Source of the DNA: Dallia pectoralis | Lineage: Eukaryota; Chordata; Actinopteri; Esociformes; Umbridae | Assembly: GCA_029465975.1 (NCBI GenBank) | Contig: CM055753.1 | Span: forward strand, 13,657,306 to 13,721,305 | Length of the DNA: 64,000 nucleotides | Reading direction: 5' to 3' | In this document: one piece after another, positions 28,201 through 43,300 of the stretch | How positions within the stretch are numbered: position 1 is the first letter of the stretch | How the letters are laid out: each line of letters starts with the position of its first letter | Position numbers and translations under genes: made by a program | The notes under the pieces: model-generated | Told to the model about the DNA's origin: nothing | The model's database searches: none | The model's input: only the letters and a program-made list of their open reading frames with translations

Positions 28201-31200
28201 TCAAGATAATAATAATAATAATAATCATGATTATGTCACACACATCAAGATAATAATAATAATAATCATGATTATGTATTATGGCACACACATCAAGATA
28301 ATAATAATAATAATAATCATGATTATGTCACACACATCAAGATAATTTAATAATAATAATAATAATCATGATTATGTATTATGGCACACACATCAATATA
28401 ATAATAATAATAATAATCATGATTATGTCACACACATCAAGATAATTTAATAATAATAATAATCATGATTATGGCACACACATCAAGATAATAATAATAA
28501 TCATGATTATGTCACACACATCAAGATAATTTAATAATAATAATAATAATCATGATTATGTATTATGGCACACACATCAAGATAATAATAATAATCAGGA
28601 TTTTGTATTATGTCACACACATCAAGATAATAATAATAATAATAATCATGATTATGTCACACACATCAAGATAATAATAATAATAATCATGATTATGTAT
28701 TATGTCACACACATCAAGATAATAATAATAATCAGGATTATGTCACACACATCAAGATAATAATAATAATCAGGATTTTGTATTATGTCACACACATCAA
28801 GATAATAATAATAATCAGGATTTTGTATTATGGCAGACATCAAGATAATAATAATAATAATAATCAGGATTATGTCACACACATCAAGATAATAATAATA
28901 ATCAGGATTTTGTATTATGGCAGACATCAAGATAATAATAATAATAATAATCAGGATTATGTATTATGGCACACACATCAAGATATGGCTCAGTAATGGG
29001 GAGTATAATTAATGTAAATTATAATGTCATTTTGAGTGTATGTTTTTAAACCATTTGAAGCTTTAAACTATATATCCATTTGCTGCGAAAATTAAATAAA
29101 TTATTGTTTTGCTTAATCATTATTAGTAGCACATACATTCTGTTGCTTTATAGAAACAATAAATTAAATTTTTAGGGTTGCCTCTGTTCTTTGTTTCCCC
29201 TGTTAAACTTTCTGTCTACCTTTCTGTCTGTTTCTCTGTCCTCAGACTACAGACAGAATGACAAGGACTTCCAGAGCTCAACGCTGTCTGTTCCAGATCA
29301 GGTTTTGTTGGCAAACCACAGTTTCTGCTCGGACTTGACCAGGCCAAGGTCACGTTCTCCCAGTGTTCCTTTTCCAAAAAGGTTAGGGTTTACCCTGACC
29401 CTTTCGAAACCCTAAAAACAGCACACATTTTTATGTAATATGAATTGACCTAGCATCAACTAAATGTACTGAATAGATGTATCTAGATAATCTCTGATTG
29501 GATCATTATTATGTGGGTCTAGGGTTAGGGTTAGGGTTGGGTCTCTGACATAAATATTGTGTGCTCAACAGAATGTTTCCCCAATCACCATCGCCACAGA
29601 CAATGTATCGAGACGACGCAGTCCGGCTCCTGCGCTCTGCTAAACTCTCTCGTGCTTATTCTGAAGGGGGGGGACCTAATAGTTTGGACAGGTAGGTAAT
29701 CACGTTTATACCCCTAGTAGTCTTGTGTCTGTAGTCATGTATCTTAAGCTCTACACCTATATGTTTTTGTCTGTAGTTTTGTTTCTGTAGCTCTGTCCGT
29801 TGGTGTGTTTGTAATCCAGAGGGGCTGGATCTTCTTTTAATGGGGTAGGCTGGAGAAAATAAATAATAAGTATATATAGTTTGCATATAATCTCTGTTTT
29901 TAATGTCCCCCATTAGGCACACACTAATGTAACCCGGTGGAACACATTTTCTGTTATAAAATAGACTGGGTTATTCTGTTTTGCTCAAATAATGTGCTAA
30001 CACGCTATCCGCCGTTTTGATTGTATTTTTGTTATCTGTAAATGTTACAATTATTTAGTTGTCTTGTACTAATAATAGATATAAATGCATCTAGAAATGT
30101 ATACTAGTCTATTTAAGGTTTACATTCTGTAGTATTCCGACTGCTCTACACGCTACTTAGATGTCATGTATAAAGCTGGTAATAGCTGGTCCTCTGAAAT
30201 GGTAGTTCATACAAATATAATTGTTTTTTGTTTCCAACAAGTACGGGGTACATCCCTGACTTCCCATCTGAACAAAGAGGTTCTTTGCAGGAAGACATGC
30301 TGAGGTAACCAGCTTGTCATCTAAATTGTCATCTAGATTGTGTGCTCAGTTTGGATACTGCATAGATAGTTTATAGTGAAGACAGTCAATATATGGAAAA
30401 GATGGCTAGTCTGGCTTGATCTTCTAGAGTAGTTTATTCAGTCTAGTCAGATGGCTAGTCTGGCTTGTGCTTCTAGAGTAGATTATTCAGTCTAGTCAGA
30501 TGGCTAGTATGGCTTGTGCTTCTAGAGTAGATTTTTCAGTCTAGTCAGATGGCTAGTCTGGCTTGAGCTTCTAGAGTAGATTATTCAGTCTAGTCAGATG
30601 GCTAGTCTGGCTTGTGCTTCTAGAGTAGATTATTCAGTCTAGTCAGATGGCTAGTCTGGCTTGAGCTTCAAGAGTAGTTTATTCAGTCTAGTCAGATGGC
30701 TAGTCTGGTTTGTGCTTCTAGAGTAGTTTATTCAGTCTAGTCAGATGGCTAGTCTGGCTTGTGCTTCTAGAGTATATTATTCAGTCTAGTCAGATGGCTA
30801 GTCTGGCTTGAGCTTCAAGAGTAGTTTATTCAGTCTATTCAGATGGCTAGTCTGGCTTGCGCTTCTAGAGTAGTTTATTCAGTCTAGTCAGATGGCTAGT
30901 CTGGCTTGTGCTTCTAGAGTAGTTTATTCAGTCTAGTCAGATGGCTAGTCTGGCTTGAGCTTCTAGAGTAGTTTATTCAGTTTAGTCAGATGGCTAGTCT
31001 GGCTTGTGCTTCTAGAGTTGTTTAGGAAGTAAACATTTTGATATGAATCAAATCAAAGTTTTTAGCCTGCATAGTGCACTGGGTTAAGTTAACCAAGCTA
31101 ACCTTAACCCAAGGTTGCATTGTGCACTGGGTTAGGTTAACCAAGCTAACCTTAACCCAAGGTTGCATTGTGCACTGGGTTAGGTTAACCAAGCTAACCT

Positions 31201-34200
31201 TAACCCAAGGTTGCATTGTGCACTGGGTTAGGTTAACCAAGCTAACCTTAACCCAAGGTTGCATAGTGCACTGGGTTAGGTTAACCAAGCTAACCTTAAC
31301 CCAATGTTGCATAGTGCACTGGGTTAGGTTAACCAAGCTAACCTTAACCCAAGGTTGCCTAGTGCACTGGGTTAGGTTAACCAAGCTAACCTTAACCCAA
31401 GGTTGCCTAGTGCACTGGGTTAGGTTAACCAAGCTAACCTTAACCCAAGGTTGCATAGTGCACTGGGTTAGGTTAACCAAGCTAACCTTAACCCAAGGTT
31501 GCCTAGTGCACTGGGTTAGGTTAACCAAGCTAACCTTAACCCAAGGTTGCATAGTGCACTGGGAAGACCACTGTCAGAAAGCCATGGAATAACACTTCTG
31601 TATCCAACAGAGTGAACCCCCGTTTGATCCAGACCAGCCCCAGTGGAACCCCTGTGTTTTGTCGAAGAGGACGGCAGCTTCCTACTGTCCCACCAAAGGC
31701 CTTTGATAGAAGTGGGTAATCCATCTTTGAATAGATGTTGCCTGATCAAGCTATCTTTATAGTAAAAAGCACAACTCCACTTTCACAAAATGTGTTATTT
31801 TAATGTCCAGGAAGTAGGTTTAGTGAAAACTAAGTTTGTTAACCCTGAGATGGGGGAAACTGAGTTTTTTGTTTCAAAAAGAGAGGTTAATCAAACCTGA
31901 GAAAGAGGGGTAACTCCAGACAGTTTCAGAAACAGAGAACTTAACCTCAGTCAGTTACTATGGTAACTGAGTTTGTGAACCTAACCTGGTCGGGAGCAAG
32001 TTTTCTTCAATAAACCTTGAGTTTCTCTCAGTCTCCTCCCTTTGACACAGCACTCTTTCATTTCCTCATTAATTAATTCAGTCTATATCAGGTGCATTTT
32101 AGTGCAGTGTTGTCATCTGCATGAATGAAATAGGATTGTTTTTTAACTCAGATAACATTACAGACAAAATGTTTTTTTCTCGAACATGGCATGCACTTTT
32201 TTCGACAATCCAGTAGTTGAAGAAGCTGTATTACTTTGCAGGGAGTTACACATTCGTCGAGAGATGATATTGAGGCCCCGACTAGATATATTTTAATATC
32301 CAGATTACTACGTATGTGAGCGGTATCATTCTTCTTCAGTCTATCAGATATGTACACAAACCAGTGAGAGTCATTAAAGAAGAGTTCTACAGGATTGCAC
32401 CTAGATTAAATAGATTATAGGTTCAATACCATTCTACCAGTTTTTATTAGCAACATTATACTAGTGATTAAATATGAGCATGGGTGTGTATTTCAGGCCT
32501 GTGTGTAGTTTTTTCTAACAAACATTTAAATGTAATTTCCCCACTGGGAATGAATAAAAAGTATGAATTAAAATGATTGTGTAAATTAAATATGAAATGA
32601 AAACACTATATTGGAATTTTTCGTTCACCCGAGCAGCAATTGTCTCCCACGTCATTTCTCTCTCTTTTGCTGCAGTAGCTATGTTGCTTTTTTTGTGAAT
32701 GACAGTTCATACTTGCTGTAGGGTTGCATGAGTATTTCCAGTTCCAGGGGGGTAAAGTATGCCGACCAAGTTTTTTTGCTTGTTGCCATGGTGAATCGTA
32801 GTATCATTGGTCCATTCATGCTGCCTTTCTACAGTGGTGGTGCACGCGCTTAACTCTAAGTTAACCTACTCTGAGATTATACCAACTTGAATCAGCTGTT
32901 CTGGAAGCGAAACTCAGAGTTTCCCATCTCAGAGTAAATCAATTTCAGGGTTAGACTTAAGAGTTTGTTAAACCTCTTTTCTGAAACAGGCCCCAGGTTG
33001 TGTTTCTCTCTATCCTATTAGCAGTGCTTTTGGTAACACTTTATATTAAGGGTACAGTAACAATCATTCGTAAATACATGAATTTACATGAATTTATCAC
33101 TTATAAAGGCATTTAGGTGTGCATGTGTTAGTAAACATGATTAATAATGGTTTAACCATGTAACAACCATGTTACTGTAGTAATAAGATGAAACCATGTA
33201 ACTACCATGTTACTGTAATGATAATGATTAAATCATGTAACTACCATGTTACTGTAGTAATAATGATTAAACCATGTAACTACCATGCTACTGTAATAAT
33301 AATGATTAAACCATGTAACTACCATGTAACTACCATGTTACTGAAGTAATAAGAATGATTAAACCATGTAACTACCATATTACTGTAATAATAATGATTA
33401 AACCATGTAACTACCATGCTACTGTAATAATAATGATTAAACCATGTAACTACCATGTAACTACCATGTTACTGAATTAATACGAATGATTAAACCATGT
33501 AACTACCATGTTACTGAAGTAATAAGAATGATTAAACCATGTAACTACCATGTTACTGTAATAATAATGATTAAACCATGTAACTACCATGTTACTGTAG
33601 TAATAATAATGATTAAACCATGTAACTACCATGTTACTGTAATAAGAATGATTAAACCATGTAACTACCATGTTCCATAAATATATTCTTCTGGATCATG
33701 TATTTATTCTATGTATTTATGTATTTCTATTTTTGCCTAGTAGATGGAGTTGAGAACATTGAACCCTACACAGGTATGTAACTGATAGTTATTTAAACAC
33801 AGCCATGTTAATGTTTCCTGTAGTTTTGTAGGTTCTGCTAATCCCTATGGAACAGGCCAGTGTTAGGTGGCTGGTTCTGCTAATCCCTATGGAACAGGCC
33901 AGTGTTAGGTGGCTGGTTCTGCCAATCCCTATGGAACAGGCCAGTGTTAGGTGGCTGGTTCTGCCAATCCCTATGGAACAGGCCAGTGTTAGGTGGTACA
34001 GGCTATGGTACAGGCTAGTGTTACATGGCTTGGTTGTTTTGATTAGGGTTAACCAGGAGTGGGGGCCGCTGTAGGGTTAAGGTTAAATAGAAGTGTGGGC
34101 CGGTGTAGGGTTAGGGTTAACCAGGAGTGGGGAACCGGTGTAGGGTTAGGGTTAACCAGGAGTGGGGGACCGGTGTAGGGTTCGGGTTAACCAGGAATGG

Positions 34201-37200
34201 GGGTTGGGTTAACCAGGAGTGGGGGTTAGGGTTCATACAAGATTCAAAGTTTTATTGTGTACAGAGTGACTTACATGAAACTGTACAATGGAATTCTTGT
34301 GACATGGCAAGCAACATCTACGTAGTTGAAAGAATAAAAAGGCCAAAACAGGATTACAGCAATATACAGAATATACATAGCTACAAAATATACATAATGA
34401 AGTGAGAATATGGACAGTATACAAACCTTAAATACTAAAATACTGTAATAAAAGTGATCTAGTGCCAGTAGTGGATACCAGTGGTGAATATACAAAATAT
34501 ACTAGTTACAAGATATACATAATGAAGTGAATATGGCCAGTATGCACACCTTAAATACTTAAATACTGCTAAAAAAGTGATCTGGTGCCAGTAGTGGATA
34601 CATAGATAAATACATAGGTAAATCAGTGTTGCTGATTGAGGAGCATAATGGTCTTTAGGTAGAAACTGTTCTTTAGCCTGGAAGTGCGTGTACCAATGCT
34701 GCGGTAACGTTGACCAGATGGGAGTAGAGTGAACAGGCGATGGCCTGGGTGGCCGTTGTCCTTAATGATATTTCTGGCTTTTCTGAGGCATCATGATTGG
34801 TAGATGCTATGCACAGGAGGGAGGTTAGGGTTAACCAGGAGTGGGGGCTGGTGTAGGGTTAGGGTTAAGGTGAGGGTTAGGGTTAACCAGGAGTGGGGGC
34901 TGGTGTAGGGTTAGGGTTAACCAGGAGTGGGGGCTGGTGTAGGGTTAGGGTTAAGGTGAGGGTTTTGGTTAGGGTTAACCAGGAGTGGGGGCTGGTGTAG
35001 GGTTAGGGTTAACCAGGAGTGGGGGCTGGTGTAGGGTTAGGGTTAAGGTGAGGGTTTTGGTTAGGGTTAAGCAGGAGTGGGGGCTGGTGTTGGGTTAGGG
35101 TTAACCAGGAGTGGGGACCGGTGTAGGGTTAGGGTTAAGGTGAGGGTTTTGGTTAGGGTTAACCAGGAGTGGGGACCGGTGTAGTTGGAGACATGACGGT
35201 TACATGTACCTTTCCCTTCACAGTGCATTTATCTTTCTTTTGCTGTCGCTCCTTGCTAATTGTGGTATTCATTCTCTTTTTTCTTTGAAGACCATCTGAC
35301 ATCCATGGCTACGCCCCAAACAGCAGGACCAATGGCAATTAGTCACCCCGCCCACTACCGAGTCCCCTCCCTACTGCAGCAGCCCACCCTTTCTGTCCAG
35401 CAACACACACCTTTCCTTCTCCAAAACCAAATATCTTCCCCTGTCCAGCAGCATCCCCAGCTATTATTTCAGCACCAACCCCAGGTCCCTGTCCAACCCC
35501 AGGTCCCTGTCCAACCCCAGGTCCCTGGCCAACCCCAGGTCCCTTTCCAACCCCAGGTCCCTTTCCAACCCCAGGTTCCTGTCCAACCCCAGGTCCCTGT
35601 CCAACCCCAGGTCCCTGTCCAACCCCAGGTGCCTGTCCAACCCCAGGTCCCTGTCCAACCCCAGGTCCCTGTCCAGCCTGAGCCCCCAATTCAATATCAA
35701 AGTCCCCAGTGTCAAGCCTCTCCTTTAGTGCCTGTTTTGACAGCCCCCACTGCCACTCTGGCCTCAGCCCTGACTCCTGCCCCCACTCCTGCCCCAACCC
35801 CCACTAATGCCCCATCACTCACTAATGCCCCAGCACCCATTCATATTCCAGCCCCTAACCCAAACCCTAACCCTGCCCCAGCCCTCACTAATGTTCCAGC
35901 CCCTAACCCAAACCCTAACACTGCCCCAGTTCCTGCCCCAGCCCCTACTAATGCCCCAGCCCCCGTTCTAGCTCATGCCCATACTCCTAGCTCAGTCCCA
36001 GTCTCCAGTGCTGTGCAGCCACCACAGACTTCTGAGCCAGGTGAATGTCTCATTTCATCAATTATGATGTTGTCAACAACAGTTTTTTTTCAGTTACAGA
36101 CAAACATTTTGTTGTCGATAATTCACAGAACAAATTTGCTCATTGTTTTGTAAATTAGTGGGTTAAGCTTAGGTGACTCTTACAATTCCTAAGCAGAAAA
36201 TGTGATTTTTAATAAACATAATTTAAGAACTCTCTCAATTTCTCCCAGTAGAATAAATATAAGAAATATATAGTACAAACACTGGGCCGTTCCTTGAAGT
36301 TTTATTTAGTAATTTATTTTTTTCTAATTCATCTGTTTTTCATTACCTGCAAGACATTGAGAGACGTCTATCTACTGTCAGTAATGGGAGGAGCACACCT
36401 GGTGGGACGAGAAAAGGTAAATGTGGGATCCTGTTTGACTGTGTTTCCAAATGGGGCATATTATTATATTAATTATAATATTATGCTAATGCATGGATGT
36501 AGGTATACCCAAATTCAACATACAGTGTTGTGCAGGTTTATGTATTACTGTGTGCTATTTATTATTTTATATTTCTATTTAACCTTTATTTAACCAGGTA
36601 GGGTGATTGAGAAAATAGTTCTCATTTGCAACGGCGCCCTCACCAAGATCAAAGTCAAACAAATGTGCAAAACATACATTTATACAATAAGTTTCATATA
36701 ACACAATACTGAAAAAAACCTTGGAACAAAAGGCAATACAGGATCAAGGGTTAGGGTTACTTTTTTATATTTCTTACTGTCCTTTCTGTTATTATTTTTT
36801 AGATTTACAGATTTTAGAGCAAAGTCTTACTGGAGTCAACTTCCTTGTTTGTTCACGTATGCTTGGCAATTAAAGCTGATTCTGATTCTAAATATACAGA
36901 AAATACAGCATGAGGAATAAGTAGGTCAGTGAAGCAGCATTGATATAACAACTATATAAAAATACAAAGGATAGTCAATATACTGAATGTAAAAAAACTA
37001 AAGCATATCTAGCAGGTAGGTCATTTGTGTGCACACAATATGTGACTGTGGTTTTGGGACCCTTAGCCTGTAGAGAGAACTGAGTCAGCCCAAAAGCAAT
37101 AGTTTTTTATTACAACCAGCCATTCTGGAACCAAATAATCCTGAATATGTTCTGGGAACCCTGACTTTGTTTAGCAATATATTTGTAAGAGCCCTCGGGA

Positions 37201-40200
37201 CTAGTAAGCTAGTTAATATATATCAGTGTGTGTGCTTGGCATGTGTGTGTGCTTGGCATGTGACATGCCTGGATGTCTCTTTGTGTTTTGTGATAGAGGT
37301 GACGTGGGAGGACCAGCAATGGAAGGACAATGGTATGCTACCTGGAATCCTTTCAAATTACAACTCTAACCTCAACCAGTAGTACAGTACTAGGAATCCC
37401 TACCCTAACCTCAACCCAGTAGTACAGTACTAGGAATCCCTACCCTAACCTCAACCCAGTAGTACAGTACTAGGAATCCCTACCCTAACCTCAACCCAGT
37501 AGTACAGTACTAGGAATCCCTACCCTAACCTCAACCCAGTAGTACAGTACTAGGAATCTCTACCCTAACCTCAACCCAGTAGTACAGTACTAGGAATCCC
37601 TACCCTAACCTCAACCCAGTAGTACAGTACTAGGAATCCCTACCCTAACCTCAACCCAGTAGTACAGTACTAGGAATCCCTACCCTAACCTCAACCCAGT
37701 AGTACAGTACTAGGAATCCCTACCCTAACCTCAACCCAGTAGTACAGTACTAGGAATCCCTACCCTAACCTCAACCCAGTAGTAAAGTACTAGGAATCCC
37801 TACCCTAACCTCAACCCAGTAGTAGAGTAACAGGAAAACCTATTTAGGTTGTAGGTTTGCAATCCACTTTGTGAATGATTGTTTGAGTTTGTGTCTCACT
37901 GTTTGGTTGCTGCATTTTTGCTTTTTTGTTTTGTTACAAGAAAAGTGAACATTAGAAAAGTTATCTTCTGGCAAAGCTATGCCAATATATCATTATTATT
38001 GTTATTATTGAATTTCAGATCAGCCGTTTCTAGCTACAATAGTAATTTACAACTTGAGCAATACCTACGCTGCATTTCGGATCAATTTTATGTTATTATA
38101 ATAGTTAATAAAATTTCAAAAACGTGTGACTCCAAATGTTTGAACTGTAGTGTAGGTCTAGTGATCACGCTATACATCTGGTCAATATTTCTCAAAGGGC
38201 ATAGCATTTTAATTGAGAGAACTGTGCAATATTGATGTCTGAGTGAAGTTTAGTGGGGGCCTATTAAATCCAACATTTAGCCCTTAGTGGCAATTTTCTC
38301 AATTTCTCTTTCATGTAATTTGGATCAATAACTTAGTATCATTAACCATTTCCCTCCAACCTTTCCTTTTTATCTCCCTTTTGACTTCATTAGTATATTA
38401 TTTACATTGTCTTATTTGCTTGCTGTTTTTTGGTTGTGTTTTATCTTTGACACCATCTCATTAGAAAGAATAGAGAACGCAGCACCAGAGAATGGAGCAG
38501 GTATGGCCTTCAACATTATCACCCCCTCCATTTCACATATTTGTGTGAATCTTGAACTTCAGGTTGTATAGTTATAGGAAATATTTTTAGAACTATGGGT
38601 TACTTACAATTTATAGCTCAAGAGAATGTATTTTGATGGCTGTTTTAAAACTACTGTCTAGAGTTATGATTTGTATGTATTCTATGTAGTCCAGTCTGCA
38701 CACAAACACTTACTCACGCACACACATTCACACACATGCATGAGGACATAAACACAGAGACACCAACACATAATCACAAACTGAAACTACAATATTTACA
38801 AATTAATACTAATAATTTTATTTGCATTTCATAGCTCATATATTTTGAGCTTTTGGACCAATTTAATGGCCAATGCGTTGTAGAGTTTCACAATCAGAAC
38901 ATGAAATAGAAGTGATGGACAAAATTGCATTCTCCTTGACCTCTGCACTTTAACCAGCTGCTAGCAACAATTATGTGACAACAATTATAGTAATCAACTT
39001 CCTTTCATGAATTCCCTCTGAAGGAGCTTTGAAGGATCCATCCAAGGTAATCCTGTTTAACCCTAAACGCTGGTGTTTATTCCTGAACTTGTATCTCTCA
39101 TTTTGGGCTGCATGTGTAATGTATGTTGTTTATATGTGCATACAACAAAAAAAGATTGAGTTTACACACTCATATGCTAACCCTACTGTTATTTTGACAA
39201 TCAAATACAACTTATAACCACTATCTGACAATTATTAACAGATTGAATTTGAGATAATCAAAAATTGTTACTATTGTTTTTCAAACCGATTTAATACATT
39301 TAAAGTGAACCAAAATACAAATATTTTCATTACTTATGTGTTCTGGTTTGAGTGTCTATACGTTTATCTATTAGTCTTATACCCTGTTGCTGCAGGCGCT
39401 GAGAGGTTCAGACAACATCTCTGCCAAATCCTTGGATTTGAATATAAGCAATGTTTCCGCTACGCTGAGTTCTTCTCATCTTAGCAGTATGACTCCCATG
39501 TCCGTCCAGTCGGAGTGTGAAAAGGAAATCAGGTGGGATTGAACTCTGTTACTTGGCGTAGCTTTCTTCAAGGGTTAGGGTCATGGAGATGGACAAGGCA
39601 TCAACTGGCTGTTACATGCAAATGTTCAATATGTTTGTTCCAAGCTATTGTATATAATACATTTAGTCACATCCCACTCTCTTGCCAATTTCATTTTTCT
39701 TTGCTTTGTCCATCTACCTATGTATGTTTTGTTCTTGTGTTTTAGGGATCAGTAGCTTAACGTTATGTTTCTGTTGGGTAAAATTGATGATTGGTTCAAA
39801 AGAGAATACATATATTTATGAAAAATCTTTTGTCAGGGTTAGGGTTCAACTCCAAACCTTTGGGATAATAATGTTTGCTGGTTTGCATGGTGCACATATG
39901 ATTTAATAGTAGTAATATCGAGAGACAAAGAACCCCAGTACTTTCTATCATAGTCACAGCTGTCAGGTTATCATATACATGTACATATACATACATCTAC
40001 TTTTACCCTACTATTGTTTCATGGTCAGTCTTGCATGTTTTTCACCATATTCTGTGCCGATTGGTCCATAATTGCCAGTCCTTGCCGTTCTGTTCTGCTG
40101 TTGTCTTCAGTGGGTGCCAGTCAGAAGAGGGGCATTTAACTGGGCTTGCTGAGAAATTGCTGGGAGGAGAAATAAGAAGTGACACAGACGAGGGAGGTGA

Positions 40201-40355
40201 GACTGAGGGTGCTGTGTCAGGGGAAGAGGAGGATGAGGAAGACCAAACAGAGAACAAGTCAGTAATTTACACATTCCATTTGCCTAACCCTTACTCTAAC
40301 ACTAACCCTAACACTAACCCTTACTCTAACACTAACCCTAACCCTTACTCTAACC

Positions 40356-40388
<33 letters not shown>

Positions 40389-43300
40389 TACAATGTATGG
40401 TTAGGGTCCATTTGCCTATTCCATGTATGTCTTTACAGGCCCGGGGATAAAACTCAACCCAGATATAATACGTGTAGGTCTTCACACCCCAGATATAATA
40501 CGTGTAGGTCTTCACACCCCAGATATAATACGTGTAGATCTTCACACCCCAGATATAATACGTGTAGGTCTTCACACCCCAGATATAATACGTGTAGGTC
40601 TTCACACCCCAGATATAATACGTGTAGGTCTTCACACCCCAGATATAATACGTGTAGGTCTTCACACCCCAGATATAATACGTGTAGGTCTTCACACCCC
40701 AGATATAATACGTGTAGGTCTTCACACCCCAGATATAATACGTGTAGGTCTTCACACCCCAGATATAATACGTGTAGGTCTTCACACCCCAGATATAATA
40801 CGTGTAGGTCTTCACACCCCAGATATAATACGTGTAGGTCTTCACACCCCAGATATAATACGTGTAGGTCTTCACACCCCAGATATAATACGTGTAGGTC
40901 TTCACACCCCAGATATAATACGTGTAGGTCTTCACACCCCAGATATAATACGTGTAGGTCTTCACACCACAGATATAATACGTGTAGGTCTTCACACCCC
41001 AGATATAATACGTGTAGGTCTTCACACCCCAGATATAAAGGTCTTCACACCCCAGATATAATACGTGTAGGTCTTCACACCACAGATATAATACGTGTAG
41101 GTCTTCACACCCCAGATATAATACGTGTAGGTCTTCACACCCCAGATATAATACGTGTAGGTCTTCACACCCCAGATATAATACGTGTAGGTCTTCACAC
41201 CCCAGATATAATACGTGTAGGTCTTCACACCCCAGATATAATACGTGTGGTCTTCACACCCCAGATATATTACGTGTCTTCACACCCCAGATATAATACG
41301 TGTAGGTCTTCACACCACAGATATAATACGTGTAGGTCTTCACACCCCAGATATAATACGTGTAGGTCTTCACACCCCAGATATAATACGTGTAGGTCTT
41401 CACACCACAGATATAATACGTGTAGGTCTTCACACCCCAGATATAATACGTGTAGGTCTTCACACCACAGATATAATACGTGTAGGTCTTCACACCCCAG
41501 ATATAATACGTGTAGGTCTTCACACCCCAGATATAATACGTGTAGGTCTTCACACCACAGATATAATACGTGTAGGTCTTCACACCCCAGATATAATACG
41601 TGTTGGTCTTCACACCCCAGATATAATACGTGTAGGTCTTCACACCACAGATATAATACGTGTAGGTCTTCACACCCCAGATATAATACGTGTAGGTCTT
41701 CACACCCCAGATATAATACGTGTAGATCTTCACACCCCAGATATAATACGTGTAGGTCTTCACACCCCAGATATAATACGTGTAGGTCTTCACACCCCAG
41801 ATATAATACGTGTAGGTCTTCACACCCCAGATATAATACGTGTAGGTCTTCACACCCCAGATATAATACGTGTAGGTCTTCACACCCCAGATATAATACG
41901 TGTAGGTCTTCACACCCCAGATATAATACGTGTAGGTCTTCACACCACAGATATAATACGTGTAGGTCTTCACACCCCAGATATAATACGTGTAGGTCTT
42001 CACACCCCAGATATAATACGTGTAGATCTTCACACCCCAGATATAATACGTGTAGGTCTTCACACCCCAGATATAATACGTGTAGGTCTTCACACCCCAG
42101 ATATAATACGTGTAGGTCTTCACACCACAGATATAATACGTGTAGGTCTTCACACCCCAGATATAATACGTGTAGGTCTTCACACCCCAGATATAATACG
42201 TGTAGGTCTTCACACCCCAGATATAATACGTGTAGGTCTTCACACCACAGATATAATACGTGTAGGTCTTCACACCCCAGATATAATACTTGTAGACCCT
42301 TACCCTTCCTCTCTCTTTGACCTGTATCCTGTACCCGACCCTGATCCTGATCCTGACCTGACCCTTCCTTTCTCATTGACCTGTATTTTGTACTTGACCT
42401 GACCCCAACCCTTCCTCTCTCTTTGACCTGTATCCTGACCCTGACTGACACCCTGACTGAGTTTCCATACAAACTGATTAACAGGTTGGCGGCTCCCATC
42501 CAGAAGAGCTCTACTGTTGGTGGAGACATATGCTCTCTGAACAGGAATGATGATGATGATGATGACAAGAAGAGGCGCTCCAGTTTCAGTGCTAAAGTGA
42601 TGGGACTTGTAGGGCTTGGAAAGAAAAGCCAGAGCACCACACAAGTAAATGATGAAGGTAAGAATGTTACTAATGTTACTGTTACTACCATTTGTTGAAT
42701 GTTGTAGTGATCTGTATTCAGCATTAGGAGGTGATCTGTATTCAGCATTAGAAGGTGATCTGTATTCTGCATTAGGAGGTGATCTGTATTCAGCATTAGA
42801 AGGTGATCTGTATTCAGCATTAGGAGGTGATCTGTATTCAGCATTAGAAGGTGATCTGTATTCTGCATTAGAAGGTGATCTGTATTCTGCATTAGGAGGT
42901 GATCTGTATTCTGCATTAGAAGGTGATCTGTATTCAGCATTAGGAGGTGATCTGTATTCTGCATTAGGAGGTGATCTGTATTCTGCATTAGGAGGTGATC
43001 TGTATTCAGCATTAGGAGGTGATCTGTATTCTGCATTAGGAGGTGATCTGTATTCTGCATTAGGAGGTGATCTGTATTCTGCATTAGAAGGTGATCTGTA
43101 TTCAGCATTAGGAGGTGATCTGTATTCAGCATTAGGAGGTGATCTGTATTCTGCATTAGAAGGTGATCTGTATTCTGCATTAGGAGGTGATCTGTATTCT
43201 GCATTAGGAGGTGATCTGTATTCTGCATTAGAAGGTGATCTGTATTCAGCATTAGGAGGTGATCTGTATTCAGCATTAGAAGGTGATCTGTATTCTGCAT

